A program made the translations under genes and the position numbers. The notes beneath the pieces are model-generated. The model ran no database searches. It was not told where the DNA came from and was given only the letters and a program-made list of their open reading frames with translations. A stretch of 64,000 nucleotides of DNA. Source: Burkholderiaceae bacterium (lineage in GTDB: Bacteria; Pseudomonadota; Gammaproteobacteria; Burkholderiales; Burkholderiaceae_B). This document shows positions 17,095-26,100 of this stretch, in pieces; the stretch's first letter is position 1, and every line of letters begins with the position of its first letter. The stretch lies in NCBI GenBank assembly GCA_017983955.1, contig JAGOAJ010000012.1:46010-110009 (forward strand). Direction: 5' to 3'.

Positions 17095-18492
17095 TCATTC
17101 CCCCGACAAGACCACCTGTTCCGGTCCAAAGTATGTCTTGTCGATAGCATCAATAGCGGCGGCGTCCAGACTATCGGCCGCCGCATACAGGGTCAAGCGC
17201 GCCAGCACGTATTCCAGGCGAGCCTGGGTAAGGTCTAGCTTGGCCCGAAACAATTGATCCTCGGCGTCCAGAATATCCACGATGGTGCGTGTTCCCGCCT
17301 GGTATCCCATTTCGATGGCGCCCAATGCTGCTGCAGTGGATTCAACGGCTGTCACCAGGGCGTCGATACGTCGTGCACCACTAACTACGGCCTGGTATTG
17401 TCGCGTCACTTCCACTGCTACGCCTTCCTGCACTGCAGCAAGTTCCAAAGCAGCACGATCCTTGTTATGGCGTGCCTGGGTAACTTGTGCACTGGTTAAT
17501 CCACCTGAAAAAATAGGTACAGCGATCTGAACCCCGAACGAGCTCACTGTACTATTCTGCAAACGGGTAGAAATTGTTTCACCCACGACCTTACGCCGTG
17601 CCGCAACCAGATCAACTGTGGGTAAATGTCCGCCAAATGCACGGTCGATTTCGTAGTCGGAAATCTGCACGCTAAGCTGAGCTGAGCGTATTTCGGCGTT
17701 ATCTGCGCGGGCTTTCGTTTGCCAGATATTCTGGTTGGGTGAGCTGACCGGCTGGGGCTGGAAATCGCGTTTGAGTGTAGTGAGCCGTTGCGGGGAACTG
17801 CCCAACATTTCCTGAAGCTCGCGCCGCGCCACGATAAGGATGTCTTCGGCGTTGATCACGTCGGCCCGCGACAAGTCTCGCCTGGATTTGGATTCTCGCA
17901 CATCAATGATCGTGCCCTCACCACCTTCGTAGCGGCGCTGCGCCACGATAATCTGCTTTTCGTTGGCTTTCAGCCGGCTCTTGGCAAGCACTACATTCTC
18001 ATAGGACAACAGGGTCTGAAAATAGCGGTTGATTAGCCGGATAGATGTATCGGCTGCCTTGATATCAAAAACGGCCAGACTGTAGTCGGCTCGGGCATGT
18101 CCCTGTCGATATTCAGCAATGCGACTCCAATTGAACAGTACCTGGCTTAACTTGATTTCGTCGACACGGCTGGTGTAATCCAGATCGTTACAGTGGGGAC
18201 CGCATGGCCCCGGCAGTTCCAGCGTGCCACGAACTTTGCTTCTGCCCAAAGAAGCATTTATCTGCGGCAACAAGCCCGACCTGCCTATTGCCCGATTCGT
18301 TTCACCCGCCTTACGTTCGCTGATCGCCGCATGATAAGTAGCATCATTTTGCAAGGCCAGTCGCCAGGCTTGCGCCAAGGTCAAAGCTGGCTGCTGCGCG
18401 CTTGCAGACAACGGTTGTGCCGATAACGGCGCTGCTGCAAAGGCTGCACACAACAGGCACAGTGCGCTTACAAAAATCAGGACTGGCCTCAT
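17095..18492 (-). CDS. TolC-family outer membrane protein of the type I secretion system (copy 2)
   Basis: The 465-residue protein has a signal peptide (cleavage about AQP, residue 26) and two outer-membrane efflux repeats. Typical landmarks are LTLAQAWRLALQNDATYHAA, GLLPQINASLG, VSQVLFNWSRIAEYRQG-like text and YQAGTRTIVDILDAEDQLF. It forms the trimeric channel that crosses the periplasm and outer membrane. It starts 1 bp after the hlyD-type gene and is the last gene of the cluster; the GntR gene converges on it 21 bp away. It is clearly related to the other TolC-like protein at 21583-23031, so the cluster carries two outer-membrane partners instead of one. Confidence 0.92.
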   Translation of the reverse strand: MRPVLIFVSALCLLCAAFAAAPLSAQPLSASAQQPALTLAQAWRLALQNDATYHAAISERKAGETNRAIGRSGLLPQINASLGRSKVRGTLELPGPCGPHCNDLDYTSRVDEIKLSQVLFNWSRIAEYRQGHARADYSLAVFDIKAADTSIRLINRYFQTLLSYENVVLAKSRLKANEKQIIVAQRRYEGGEGTIIDVRESKSRRDLSRADVINAEDILIVARRELQEMLGSSPQRLTTLKRDFQPQPVSSPNQNIWQTKARADNAEIRSAQLSVQISDYEIDRAFGGHLPTVDLVAARRKVVGETISTRLQNSTVSSFGVQIAVPIFSGGLTSAQVTQARHNKDRAALELAAVQEGVAVEVTRQYQAVVSGARRIDALVTAVESTAAALGAIEMGYQAGTRTIVDILDAEDQLFRAKLDLTQARLEYVLARLTLYAAADSLDAAAIDAIDKTYFGPEQVVLSGE

Positions 18493-18493
18493 G

Positions 18494-19834
18494 CTATTGC
18501 TCCTTGAAAGACTTATCTAGCCTTTCAAGAAATGGCTTCAAAAAGTAGCTGAGCATGGTGCGTTCGCCGGTTCGAATCAACACCGAAGCGGGCATTCCTG
18601 GCCGAATCACATTCTTCCCCAACATCGGTACGCCTTCTGGGGTGATCTGGACCTGGGCCAGGTAATAAGGCATTCTGGAATCGGGGTCGGTCAGTCGGTC
18701 CGCCGACACGGTCAGCACTTTGCCTGGGATGTTCGGGGTGCTTGCATGATTGAAGGCCGGGAACGTGATCTCGACATCCAGGCCCGGAGCCATCTTGTCG
18801 ATCGCCTGCACTGGGATCTGCGCATGCACGACAAAATCAGTATTATTAGGAACCAGCTCCATCAAGACGGTATCGGGACCAATAACTCCGCCCACGGTAT
18901 GCACCTTTAGATTTTGTACATACCCATCAATAGGCGCACGAATTTCTGTTTCACGGACGGTGTAATCCAGGGCAGCCAGACGATCCGACAATGCTGATGC
19001 CTCTTTGCTCACGTCCGACAACTGGGACTGCACCTCTTTTTGGAAGTCTTGTGTACGTTGCAAGATGCGCAATTTCAATTCTGCGATTTGATTACGGGCA
19101 CGCCCCGTCTCGACCAGATCACTGGACAGCGCTGCCCTTAAATGTGAGGCGTCACGCTCTAGTGCCAACACGCGATTGCGGGGCAAATAGCCTTCTTTGG
19201 CCAGTTCGCGCACACCGGTAAGTTCGCGGTGTATAAAGCCAAGCTGGGCTTTACGGTTAGCGTGCACTTGAGTCAGGCCATTTAGCCCGATTTCCGCTCC
19301 ACTTTGGTTTTCACGCAAAATTTCAATTTCACCACTCAAGGCGTCGCGTCGGGTCTGGAACAGACGCGCCTGAGCGCGCGTGGCGTCAATAAAACGCCTA
19401 TCATCTTTGAATCGAGACGTTAGCTCAGGGTCATTTTCTATAACCCCCAGGTCGTCACGCTCGGCCAGCAAGCGAGCCTCGATGGCCTTGGCTGTAATGT
19501 ATTGGGAGCTGATTACGCCCTGTTCAGCAAGGGCGCGAGTACGGTTCAGGCGGACCAACACCTGGTTCGCCGTGACCCGATCGCCTTCGTGCACCAGGAT
19601 CTGCTCGATGGTGCCCCCTTCTAGGTGTTGTATGCTCTTGCGCTTGCCAGCCACATGCACCGTCGCGTCAGCTGGAATCCCCGCATCCAAAGGTGCAAAT
19701 GCGGCCCAATAAACAAAGCCGCCAAAACCAAGCACCAGTACCGCCAGCCCCCAGCGCAAAGGCGAAAGGGAATTTGTATCGACATTCACAGAGGATGCGT
19801 TTAACTCGCTGCCCGTTTGATTGATCTTATTCAT
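18494..19834 (-). CDS. HlyD-family membrane-fusion (adaptor) protein of type I secretion
   Basis: The start at ATG 19834 (MNKINQTGSELN) is chosen; the open frame continues upstream but into the ABC gene. The 446-residue protein has one N-terminal membrane span (LRWGLAVLVLGFGGFVYWAAF), a lipoyl-like half-motif (HVAGKRKSIQHLEGGTIEQI), a long coiled coil (about 120-300), and the C-terminal barrel with VHTVGGVI and VPNNTDFVVHAQI. It is of the PrtE/HlyD type that links the inner-membrane ABC protein to TolC. It starts 7 bp after the ABC gene stop, so it is part of the same transcript. Confidence 0.94.
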   Translation of the reverse strand: MNKINQTGSELNASSVNVDTNSLSPLRWGLAVLVLGFGGFVYWAAFAPLDAGIPADATVHVAGKRKSIQHLEGGTIEQILVHEGDRVTANQVLVRLNRTRALAEQGVISSQYITAKAIEARLLAERDDLGVIENDPELTSRFKDDRRFIDATRAQARLFQTRRDALSGEIEILRENQSGAEIGLNGLTQVHANRKAQLGFIHRELTGVRELAKEGYLPRNRVLALERDASHLRAALSSDLVETGRARNQIAELKLRILQRTQDFQKEVQSQLSDVSKEASALSDRLAALDYTVRETEIRAPIDGYVQNLKVHTVGGVIGPDTVLMELVPNNTDFVVHAQIPVQAIDKMAPGLDVEITFPAFNHASTPNIPGKVLTVSADRLTDPDSRMPYYLAQVQITPEGVPMLGKNVIRPGMPASVLIRTGERTMLSYFLKPFLERLDKSFKEQ

Positions 19835-19841
19835 GGTTGAC

Positions 19842-21578
19842 CTACGCGCTTGCAACAACGTGGAGAGGGCCGGAGGCTGCCGCGGCGCTCGCTGCTTGCT
19901 GCTGATGCTCGCGTAGCGCTTTAAGCACTTCTTCGCGCGGACCGTACCCAGCCATCGCGCCTTCACGCATTACCAAAAGCTTGTCGACTGCGCGAAGAAT
20001 ATTCATGCGGTGCGTGACGACGACGACCGTAGCTCCGCGGCGCTTAAGATCCATCATGGTCTGAACCAAAGCCGCCTCGCCCGCATCGTCCAGATTAGAG
20101 TTGGGTTCATCCAGCACAACCAGCGCCGGATCACCATATATAGCCCTAGCCAGACCCACACGTTGCTTTTGGCCACCCGACAATAAAGCCCCATCGACGC
20201 CTAAGCGCGTGTCATAGCCATGAGGCAAGCGCAAAATCATGTCATGCACGCCAGCACGACGCGCCGCCAAGACAATTTTCTCGTCATCACGTGTACCGAA
20301 GCGACCGATGTTATCCGCAACCGTGCCCTCAAAGAGCTCAATGTCTTGAGGCAAATAACCAAGGTAAGGGCCAAGTTCCTCTTTGTTCCACTGGAATATA
20401 TCTGCCCCATCCAAACGCACTACGCCTCTGCTGGCCTGCCACACGCCGACCAGCAGCCTGGACAGCGTTGACTTTCCTGATGCAGAAGGGCCGACAATCC
20501 CCACACACTCACCGGCGTTGACACTAAAGTCCAGGCCCTTCAGGATCATATCGTCGCTGCCTGGCGCCGCCATGTATACCTGCTCGAGCGTCAATTTCCC
20601 TGTAGGCGGCGGCAGGCTCATCGTTTCATCACGTGCCGGTGCCGCTTTCAATAACTCATCCAAACGACCATAGGCCACGCGGGTCGACAGCATTTGTCTC
20701 CAGGAGCCGATAACAAGCTCGACGGGTGCCAGGGCCCTGCCCATTAGGATGGAACAAGCGATCATCATCCCCGCACTGATGACGTCGTCGATCACCAGCA
20801 AGGCGCCGGCCCCCAAACTAAGCGATTGCAAGGAAATTCGTACAAACCGGGTCACCATGCTGATGCGCGTATTGCGATCAGATGCCAGCGTTTGAAGCGC
20901 CAACCCACGGGTATGGTGGCCGGACCAGCGGGCGCGCAAACCGGGCAGCATGCCCATGGACTCGATGACCTCGGCATTACGTAGGTGGTTGTTGGCGAAT
21001 GTCCCCGCAGCAATGGCAGCCCGATTGGCTTCAGCCAGCGGCTTCTGGGTTGACACATTAGTGATGTATGCCAGTACAAATAGAATAACGCAGCCGCCTA
21101 GGGTCAAATAACCCAGCATAGGATGCACCAGATAGGTGACCAAGATATAAATAGGCGTCCAAGGCGCATCAAAAAAACCGAACAAGGCATTACCCGCAAG
21201 AAATTTACGAATATTGCCCAGATCATGCATTGCCTGTGCCGGATTTCCGCTAGCGCCGATCAGGTTACGTTCGAACGCCGCGCTGAAGACGCGGTCGTTG
21301 AGCATCATGTCAAAGCGGTTGCCAACCCGGATAAGCACAGAAGAACGCGCAAATTCCAGCAGGCCCGACAATAGATACAGGCCCAAGACCAACAGCGTCA
21401 GCATCAGCAGCGTAAGCTCGCTACCACTGGCCAGCACTCGGTCATACACTTGCAGCATATAAAGCGCTGGTGTCAGGGCCAGAAAATTAATGACGCAGCT
21501 GAAGGCCGCCAGACTGTAAAACGTCTTGCGGAAACTGTGTAAGGCTTCACCCAATTCGGTGCGTCGTGAGGACTTCAT
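19842..21578 (-). CDS. Type I secretion ABC transporter, permease plus ATPase (PrtD type)
   Basis: The 578-residue protein starts at ATG 21578 with AGGTG upstream. It has an N-terminal membrane domain with about six spans (20-300) and a C-terminal ATPase with Walker A GPSASGKS (363-370), signature LSGGQ (466-470) and Walker B ALVVLDEP (485-492). There is no N-terminal C39-like domain, so it belongs to the PrtD group that exports RTX proteases and similar proteins with a C-terminal signal. The giant RTX peroxidase encoded upstream is its obvious cargo. It lies 4 bp after the first TolC-like gene. Confidence 0.95.
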   Translation of the reverse strand: MKSSRRTELGEALHSFRKTFYSLAAFSCVINFLALTPALYMLQVYDRVLASGSELTLLMLTLLVLGLYLLSGLLEFARSSVLIRVGNRFDMMLNDRVFSAAFERNLIGASGNPAQAMHDLGNIRKFLAGNALFGFFDAPWTPIYILVTYLVHPMLGYLTLGGCVILFVLAYITNVSTQKPLAEANRAAIAAGTFANNHLRNAEVIESMGMLPGLRARWSGHHTRGLALQTLASDRNTRISMVTRFVRISLQSLSLGAGALLVIDDVISAGMMIACSILMGRALAPVELVIGSWRQMLSTRVAYGRLDELLKAAPARDETMSLPPPTGKLTLEQVYMAAPGSDDMILKGLDFSVNAGECVGIVGPSASGKSTLSRLLVGVWQASRGVVRLDGADIFQWNKEELGPYLGYLPQDIELFEGTVADNIGRFGTRDDEKIVLAARRAGVHDMILRLPHGYDTRLGVDGALLSGGQKQRVGLARAIYGDPALVVLDEPNSNLDDAGEAALVQTMMDLKRRGATVVVVTHRMNILRAVDKLLVMREGAMAGYGPREEVLKALREHQQQAASAAAASGPLHVVASA

Positions 21579-21582
21579 GGTT

Positions 21583-23031
21583 TCACCTATCGTTGCCTGC
21601 CACTGCAATAACCCGCCCCAAGTAGGCGTCGTTGATCGTATCGAAGTGGCTGCTGTTTAGGGTGCCCACAGCAGCTGCCAGCTTCAAACGCGCCAATAGA
21701 TACTCCAGCCGCGCCTTGAGCAATTCGTACTGGGCTTGATACAGCGTGTCGTGCACCTTTAACACCTCTAGATTGCCGACCTCGCCCAACACAAAACCCA
21801 GATTTACGGCCTCCAGGCTGGCCGATGCCGATACCGCTGCTGTTTCCAAGGCTTCTATACGCTCAGCCCCTCCCGACACCTGGGTGTACTGACGCGTCAC
21901 CTCTGCCTGGTTTTGTTCCAGCGCAGCGTTCAATTGGTACTGCAGACGGGTTCTATCCAACCGCGCACGCGCCACATTCGCCCGGGTATAGCCCCCAGCG
22001 AATAAAGGAATACTGACCTGAATCCCGACAACAAAGCTGTTGGAGCGTTGACTTAATGCGGACAGGTTTTCGCTATCCGACTTGCTGTAGGTCGCCACCA
22101 GATCCATGTAAGGAAGATAATCACTGGCTGCACTATCCACCTCGGTGTTCGCCACAATCAACGCCTGCCGGGACGACAACACCTGAGTGCTGCCTACCCG
22201 GGCACGGTCTAACCATTCCCCCAGGCTGGTAGGCGTTAGCGGCAACAAGGGAAAATCATCTTTCAGTGCGGCCATTCGCGTTGGCGTAATGCCTAGCAAA
22301 GCGCGCAGCTCACGCTGCGCCACGATTAGATCGTCCGTGACCTGGATCACATCGGCGCGGGCGATAGCCAGCCTGGCTTTGGTTTCCTGTGCCTCGGTGC
22401 GTGTGCCTTCCTGTCGCAGATAATGCGCTTCGAAGGCAGCGGCCCGCTCTTGCAGCGAGCCAGCAAGCGCCCGTTTCAACTCAAGATGATCGTAAGCAAG
22501 CAAAACATTGAAGTAAGCAGTTGCCAGTCGTATGCCGGCTTCCTGTTGCTTGACGGCAAACACGGCATTACCTTGCTCTGAACGCGCCACGCCACGTCGA
22601 TAGTTGGCATAGCGCCCATAATTGATCAGCGGCTGTTGCAACTGCACATAGGCATTCGACGAATCGTAGTCCAGCTCGAAACCCGCCATCTGCCCCAAAA
22701 TATCAGGCTCCCGTGCGTTACCGGATACTTTACTGCGCACATAACCCGCCTGAATGTCGGGCAACAGCCCGGCACGCCCCTGGGCGCGCTCGGTCTGTGC
22801 TGCCGCACGTTCACTTATAGCAGCCTGATAGCGGTAGTCATGTTCAAGGGCACGACGCCAAGCCGCGGAAAGGTCAATTACCTGGCTTTGACCAAAGACC
22901 TTAATCGGTTGTAAGACAGCCGGGCCAACCGTGGTGTCTTGGGCCCAGGCCATGCTACACACCAAGCTAAGCGAAACCACGCTGGCTCGACAACTGAGCC
23001 GCATCGCCCTGGATACGCTACTTTTCAGCAT
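21583..23031 (-). CDS. TolC-family outer membrane protein of the type I secretion system (copy 1)
   Basis: The start at ATG 23031 follows a strong AGGAGG 4 bp upstream. An in-frame ATG at 23058 lacks such a site. The 482-residue protein has a signal peptide (cleavage after AWA, about residue 30), an N-terminal extension of about 20 residues (TTVGPAVLQPIKVFGQ), and two TolC repeats with landmarks AWRRALEHDYRYQAAISERAA and LGEVGNLEVLKVHDTLYQAQYELLKAR. It is the first transport gene after the RTX peroxidase, separated from it by a hairpin. The N-terminus of each of the two TolC proteins shares the AWR.AL...Y.AAISER pattern, suggesting old duplication. Confidence 0.92.
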   Translation of the reverse strand: MLKSSVSRAMRLSCRASVVSLSLVCSMAWAQDTTVGPAVLQPIKVFGQSQVIDLSAAWRRALEHDYRYQAAISERAAAQTERAQGRAGLLPDIQAGYVRSKVSGNAREPDILGQMAGFELDYDSSNAYVQLQQPLINYGRYANYRRGVARSEQGNAVFAVKQQEAGIRLATAYFNVLLAYDHLELKRALAGSLQERAAAFEAHYLRQEGTRTEAQETKARLAIARADVIQVTDDLIVAQRELRALLGITPTRMAALKDDFPLLPLTPTSLGEWLDRARVGSTQVLSSRQALIVANTEVDSAASDYLPYMDLVATYSKSDSENLSALSQRSNSFVVGIQVSIPLFAGGYTRANVARARLDRTRLQYQLNAALEQNQAEVTRQYTQVSGGAERIEALETAAVSASASLEAVNLGFVLGEVGNLEVLKVHDTLYQAQYELLKARLEYLLARLKLAAAVGTLNSSHFDTINDAYLGRVIAVAGNDR

Positions 23032-23115
23032 AGGCCCTCCTGGGTATCCGCACGCCATGACGGCAAGCGATACCTTGTAGTCTTGTAATGCAAGAACACA
23101 GCGAGATAAGCAGCA

Positions 23116-23141
23116 AGCGGGCCGGATCGCTCCGGCCCGCT
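23116..23141 (-). terminator. Strong hairpin between the RTX peroxidase and its secretion genes
   Basis: A perfect 11-bp GC-rich stem (23116-23126 with 23131-23141) has a 4-nt loop and begins 8 bp after the stop of the giant gene. The following minus-strand bases are only moderately T-rich. It probably acts as a partial terminator that lets the cargo be made in excess of the transporter, or as a 3' stabiliser. Confidence 0.65.
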
Positions 23142-23148
23142 CAAGGCC

Positions 23149-26100
23149 TTAGATCAGAAAATACTCATCCATATAAGATGCGTCTGATCCTGCTCCCACC
23201 GCTTCGCCATTTGCGTCCATATCAGCAAGCATGAAGGAGTTGATCCCCATAGCGTCGGAGTCCACATCGGCAACACGCATGCTTTTTCCACTGATCATCA
23301 GCAATATGTCCTGACCCGATGCAGACATGGTCACCATAGAACTGAAATTACCCGCCGTTACGCCAAGATCACGTAAGTCGATCTTGTCTTCACCGTATGA
23401 GAAGTCGGTGATAAGGTCGCCACCACCAAAGATAAAGATATCGTCACCTGAGCCGCCGGTAAGGATATCCGCGCCCGATCCGCCGAACAACACGTCGTCG
23501 CCTGAACCACCGTTAAGGACATCATCGCCGGATCCGCCGTGTAGCGCATCGTCGCCCGAGCCGCCGAACAACTTGTCATCACCGGTTCCACCAAAAAGGA
23601 TGTCGTCGCCAGACCCGCCTTCCAACCTGTCATCTCCAGTCCCACCATCCAGAACGTCATCACCCGAGCCGCCGCGTAGAATGTCGTCACCTGAACCACC
23701 GGTAAGGGTGTCGTCGTTGGAGCCACCGTTTATGGTGTCGTCACCGGTTTTGCCCACCAAGGTATCTTGGCCTGCACCACCATTAAGGGTCAAGCCGTCG
23801 GCATTGGCATTGGCATTACTAGCATCCCCCGGACAACCGCCGGCGCCTTCTGTAACCGGATTCGGCGTGGTGACACCAGACTCGTCATCGTCAGTATCGG
23901 TAACGGTTCCAGTATCATCAACGGTCTCCTCGTCATTGGTGTCACCCCCATCGCCGACCACCTGATCCTCGTTGCCAGCACCATCGCCGCCATCGCCAGT
24001 TGGTTGACCATCGTTATCGACAACATCAGTGCCAGCGTCGACATCGCTGACAACAAGGCTTTCGCCGCTGGCTAACTGTATCGTCGGCATGCCAGCACTG
24101 GTGAAAGCTACGGCATGGCCTGCACTTCGGATCGTGGTCAATCCATTATTGCGAGTGACTGTGCTTCCGTCTTGGGTCATTCCGTCGGGAAGAATGATGG
24201 TGTCCTGGGCTCGTAGGGTACCGACAATCGTGTCATTACCGCCGTTGCTGTGGAACACAATTCGGTGAGCCGATAACAAGCTACTGATATCGACCGTGTC
24301 GTCCCCCTCGCTGCCATCAATGGTGATCGTGCTGAAGTTCAGGCTAGTGCCGGTGAAATCGCCCACCACCTGAATAAAATCACCACCACTACTGCCGCCC
24401 CCAGAACCTCCGGGGGATGTCACGTTCATCGTGTTGACGATGATCTCTTCGATGTTGTCCAGTTCAGCGATCACCTGGTTATTACGGGCGATTACGATTT
24501 CGGTGTTTGCGTTAAGAACTAGCCCCGCAAATGCCGACACCGCTGCCGCACGACTGTATATAGTGAAGAGCTCCGGATCCGCTGAGCCATTGAGCCGATA
24601 GGTATCCGTGCCATTTCCACCGTCAACAAAATCGCGACCACCGGAGCTACCGGTTTGCGTGACCGTGTCGTTGCCATCCCCTGCGTAAATAATATCGTCA
24701 CCGGCACCGCCGTTGATGGTATCGTTGCCACCCATACCGAAGATGATTTGCGATCCACTCTGGCCGTTAGTCCCATTCAGGTTCGAATTATTTCCAGAGG
24801 TGCCAGCGACGACGTTGTAGTTGACTCCAGCGAATTGAATAGTTTCAATTTCAGTCAGTGTATCCACGCCTTCAGCACCGCTATTGTCGGTAACCGTGAT
24901 GGTTGTGCCAACGCGGTCTAGCGTGAAGTTGTGCGCCCCGCTGCCATAGACCGCAGTATCGCTGCCTGACCCGCCTATCAGTGTGTCATTGCCTGCACCA
25001 CCGTTAAGCGTGTCATTGCCAGCCCCGCCATTCAGCCTGTCGTTCCCAGCTCCGCCAATAATGGAATCGGCACCATCACCGCCATTGAGTTGGTCATCGC
25101 CGCCTTGGCCCATTAAAAGATCATTGCCATTGGCTCCGTTGGCGATATCATCACCTTCAGTGCCGATAAAGAAGTCGGCACCCGATGTTCCCGTCCAAAG
25201 ATCGCCCACGACTCCGGTAGCAGAGGAAGCCAGCGTTTCGACGCCGCCTTTATCGTCGGTGAAGGTCACAGACACACGCAGGGTACCGCCAACCTGACCG
25301 CTAACCCCCCTAACGCCGTCTGTCGGTGTAAACGACCGGTTAGTGGCGCCAACAATATCGGTCCAGGTCGTTCCATTGTCGTGAGACACCTGCCATTGAT
25401 ACCCAAAGACGCCATTCACTAGGCCATCTGGGTCGGCGATCCCCGTAGTGCTGGCGGTCAATGCTTGCCCTTCGGTTGGCGTCAGGTCGTTGATGGTGGG
25501 CGCACCTGTTGCCGGCTGGTTGAAGAGCTCGTCCACTAAGTAGTCCACGAAACCACCGGGATTTTCACTGTCGCCGTCCCAAAACCGTAACTGCTCGATG
25601 TTGAACAGTCGGTCCGTACCGTCGTAGGTGACGCCACCGATGATCTCTTCAACCTCTTCGCCATCGTCGGCATCGGGATTGGTGTTATCCACAAACCCCG
25701 TATGGGCCACCGTGATGCTGCCATCGTCATTGCGCGTGAAGGTGTAGTTTTCCACCACATCGGTATAGACAGCGGTATCGATATCGCCTGCGACATTTCC
25801 GTTAAGGATCTCGCGCACAATGTACAAATCGCCGGGGTTAATGACGCGGCTGAATACCAAGGCATCCAACGTTTGGCCGCCGAACATCGTGTTGCCCTGG
25901 GCGTCGTACACCCGTTGATTCATGCCGTCCGCCGAACCGATTTCAACGCCTCCGCTTTTAATACCGATGCGCACATTAAGCCAACGATCGCCGTCAATGA
26001 TGTCGTCGCCCGCCAGGCCTTTAATAATGTCGCTGCCGCCACCACCCAGCAAAATATCTGATGCGTCGGCCGTATTCATCACAATGGTTTCCGTGACGCC

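Noticed and set aside
23431-23781. Regular 27-bp repeats as a possible CRISPR array
   Set aside because: The repeats are contiguous without spacers, stay in frame and encode calcium-binding RTX nonapeptides.
23327-23965. Forward frame rich in Ser-Pro-Glu-Pro-Pro repeats
   Set aside because: It is the antisense image of the RTX nonapeptide repeats and not a cell-wall-type repeat protein.
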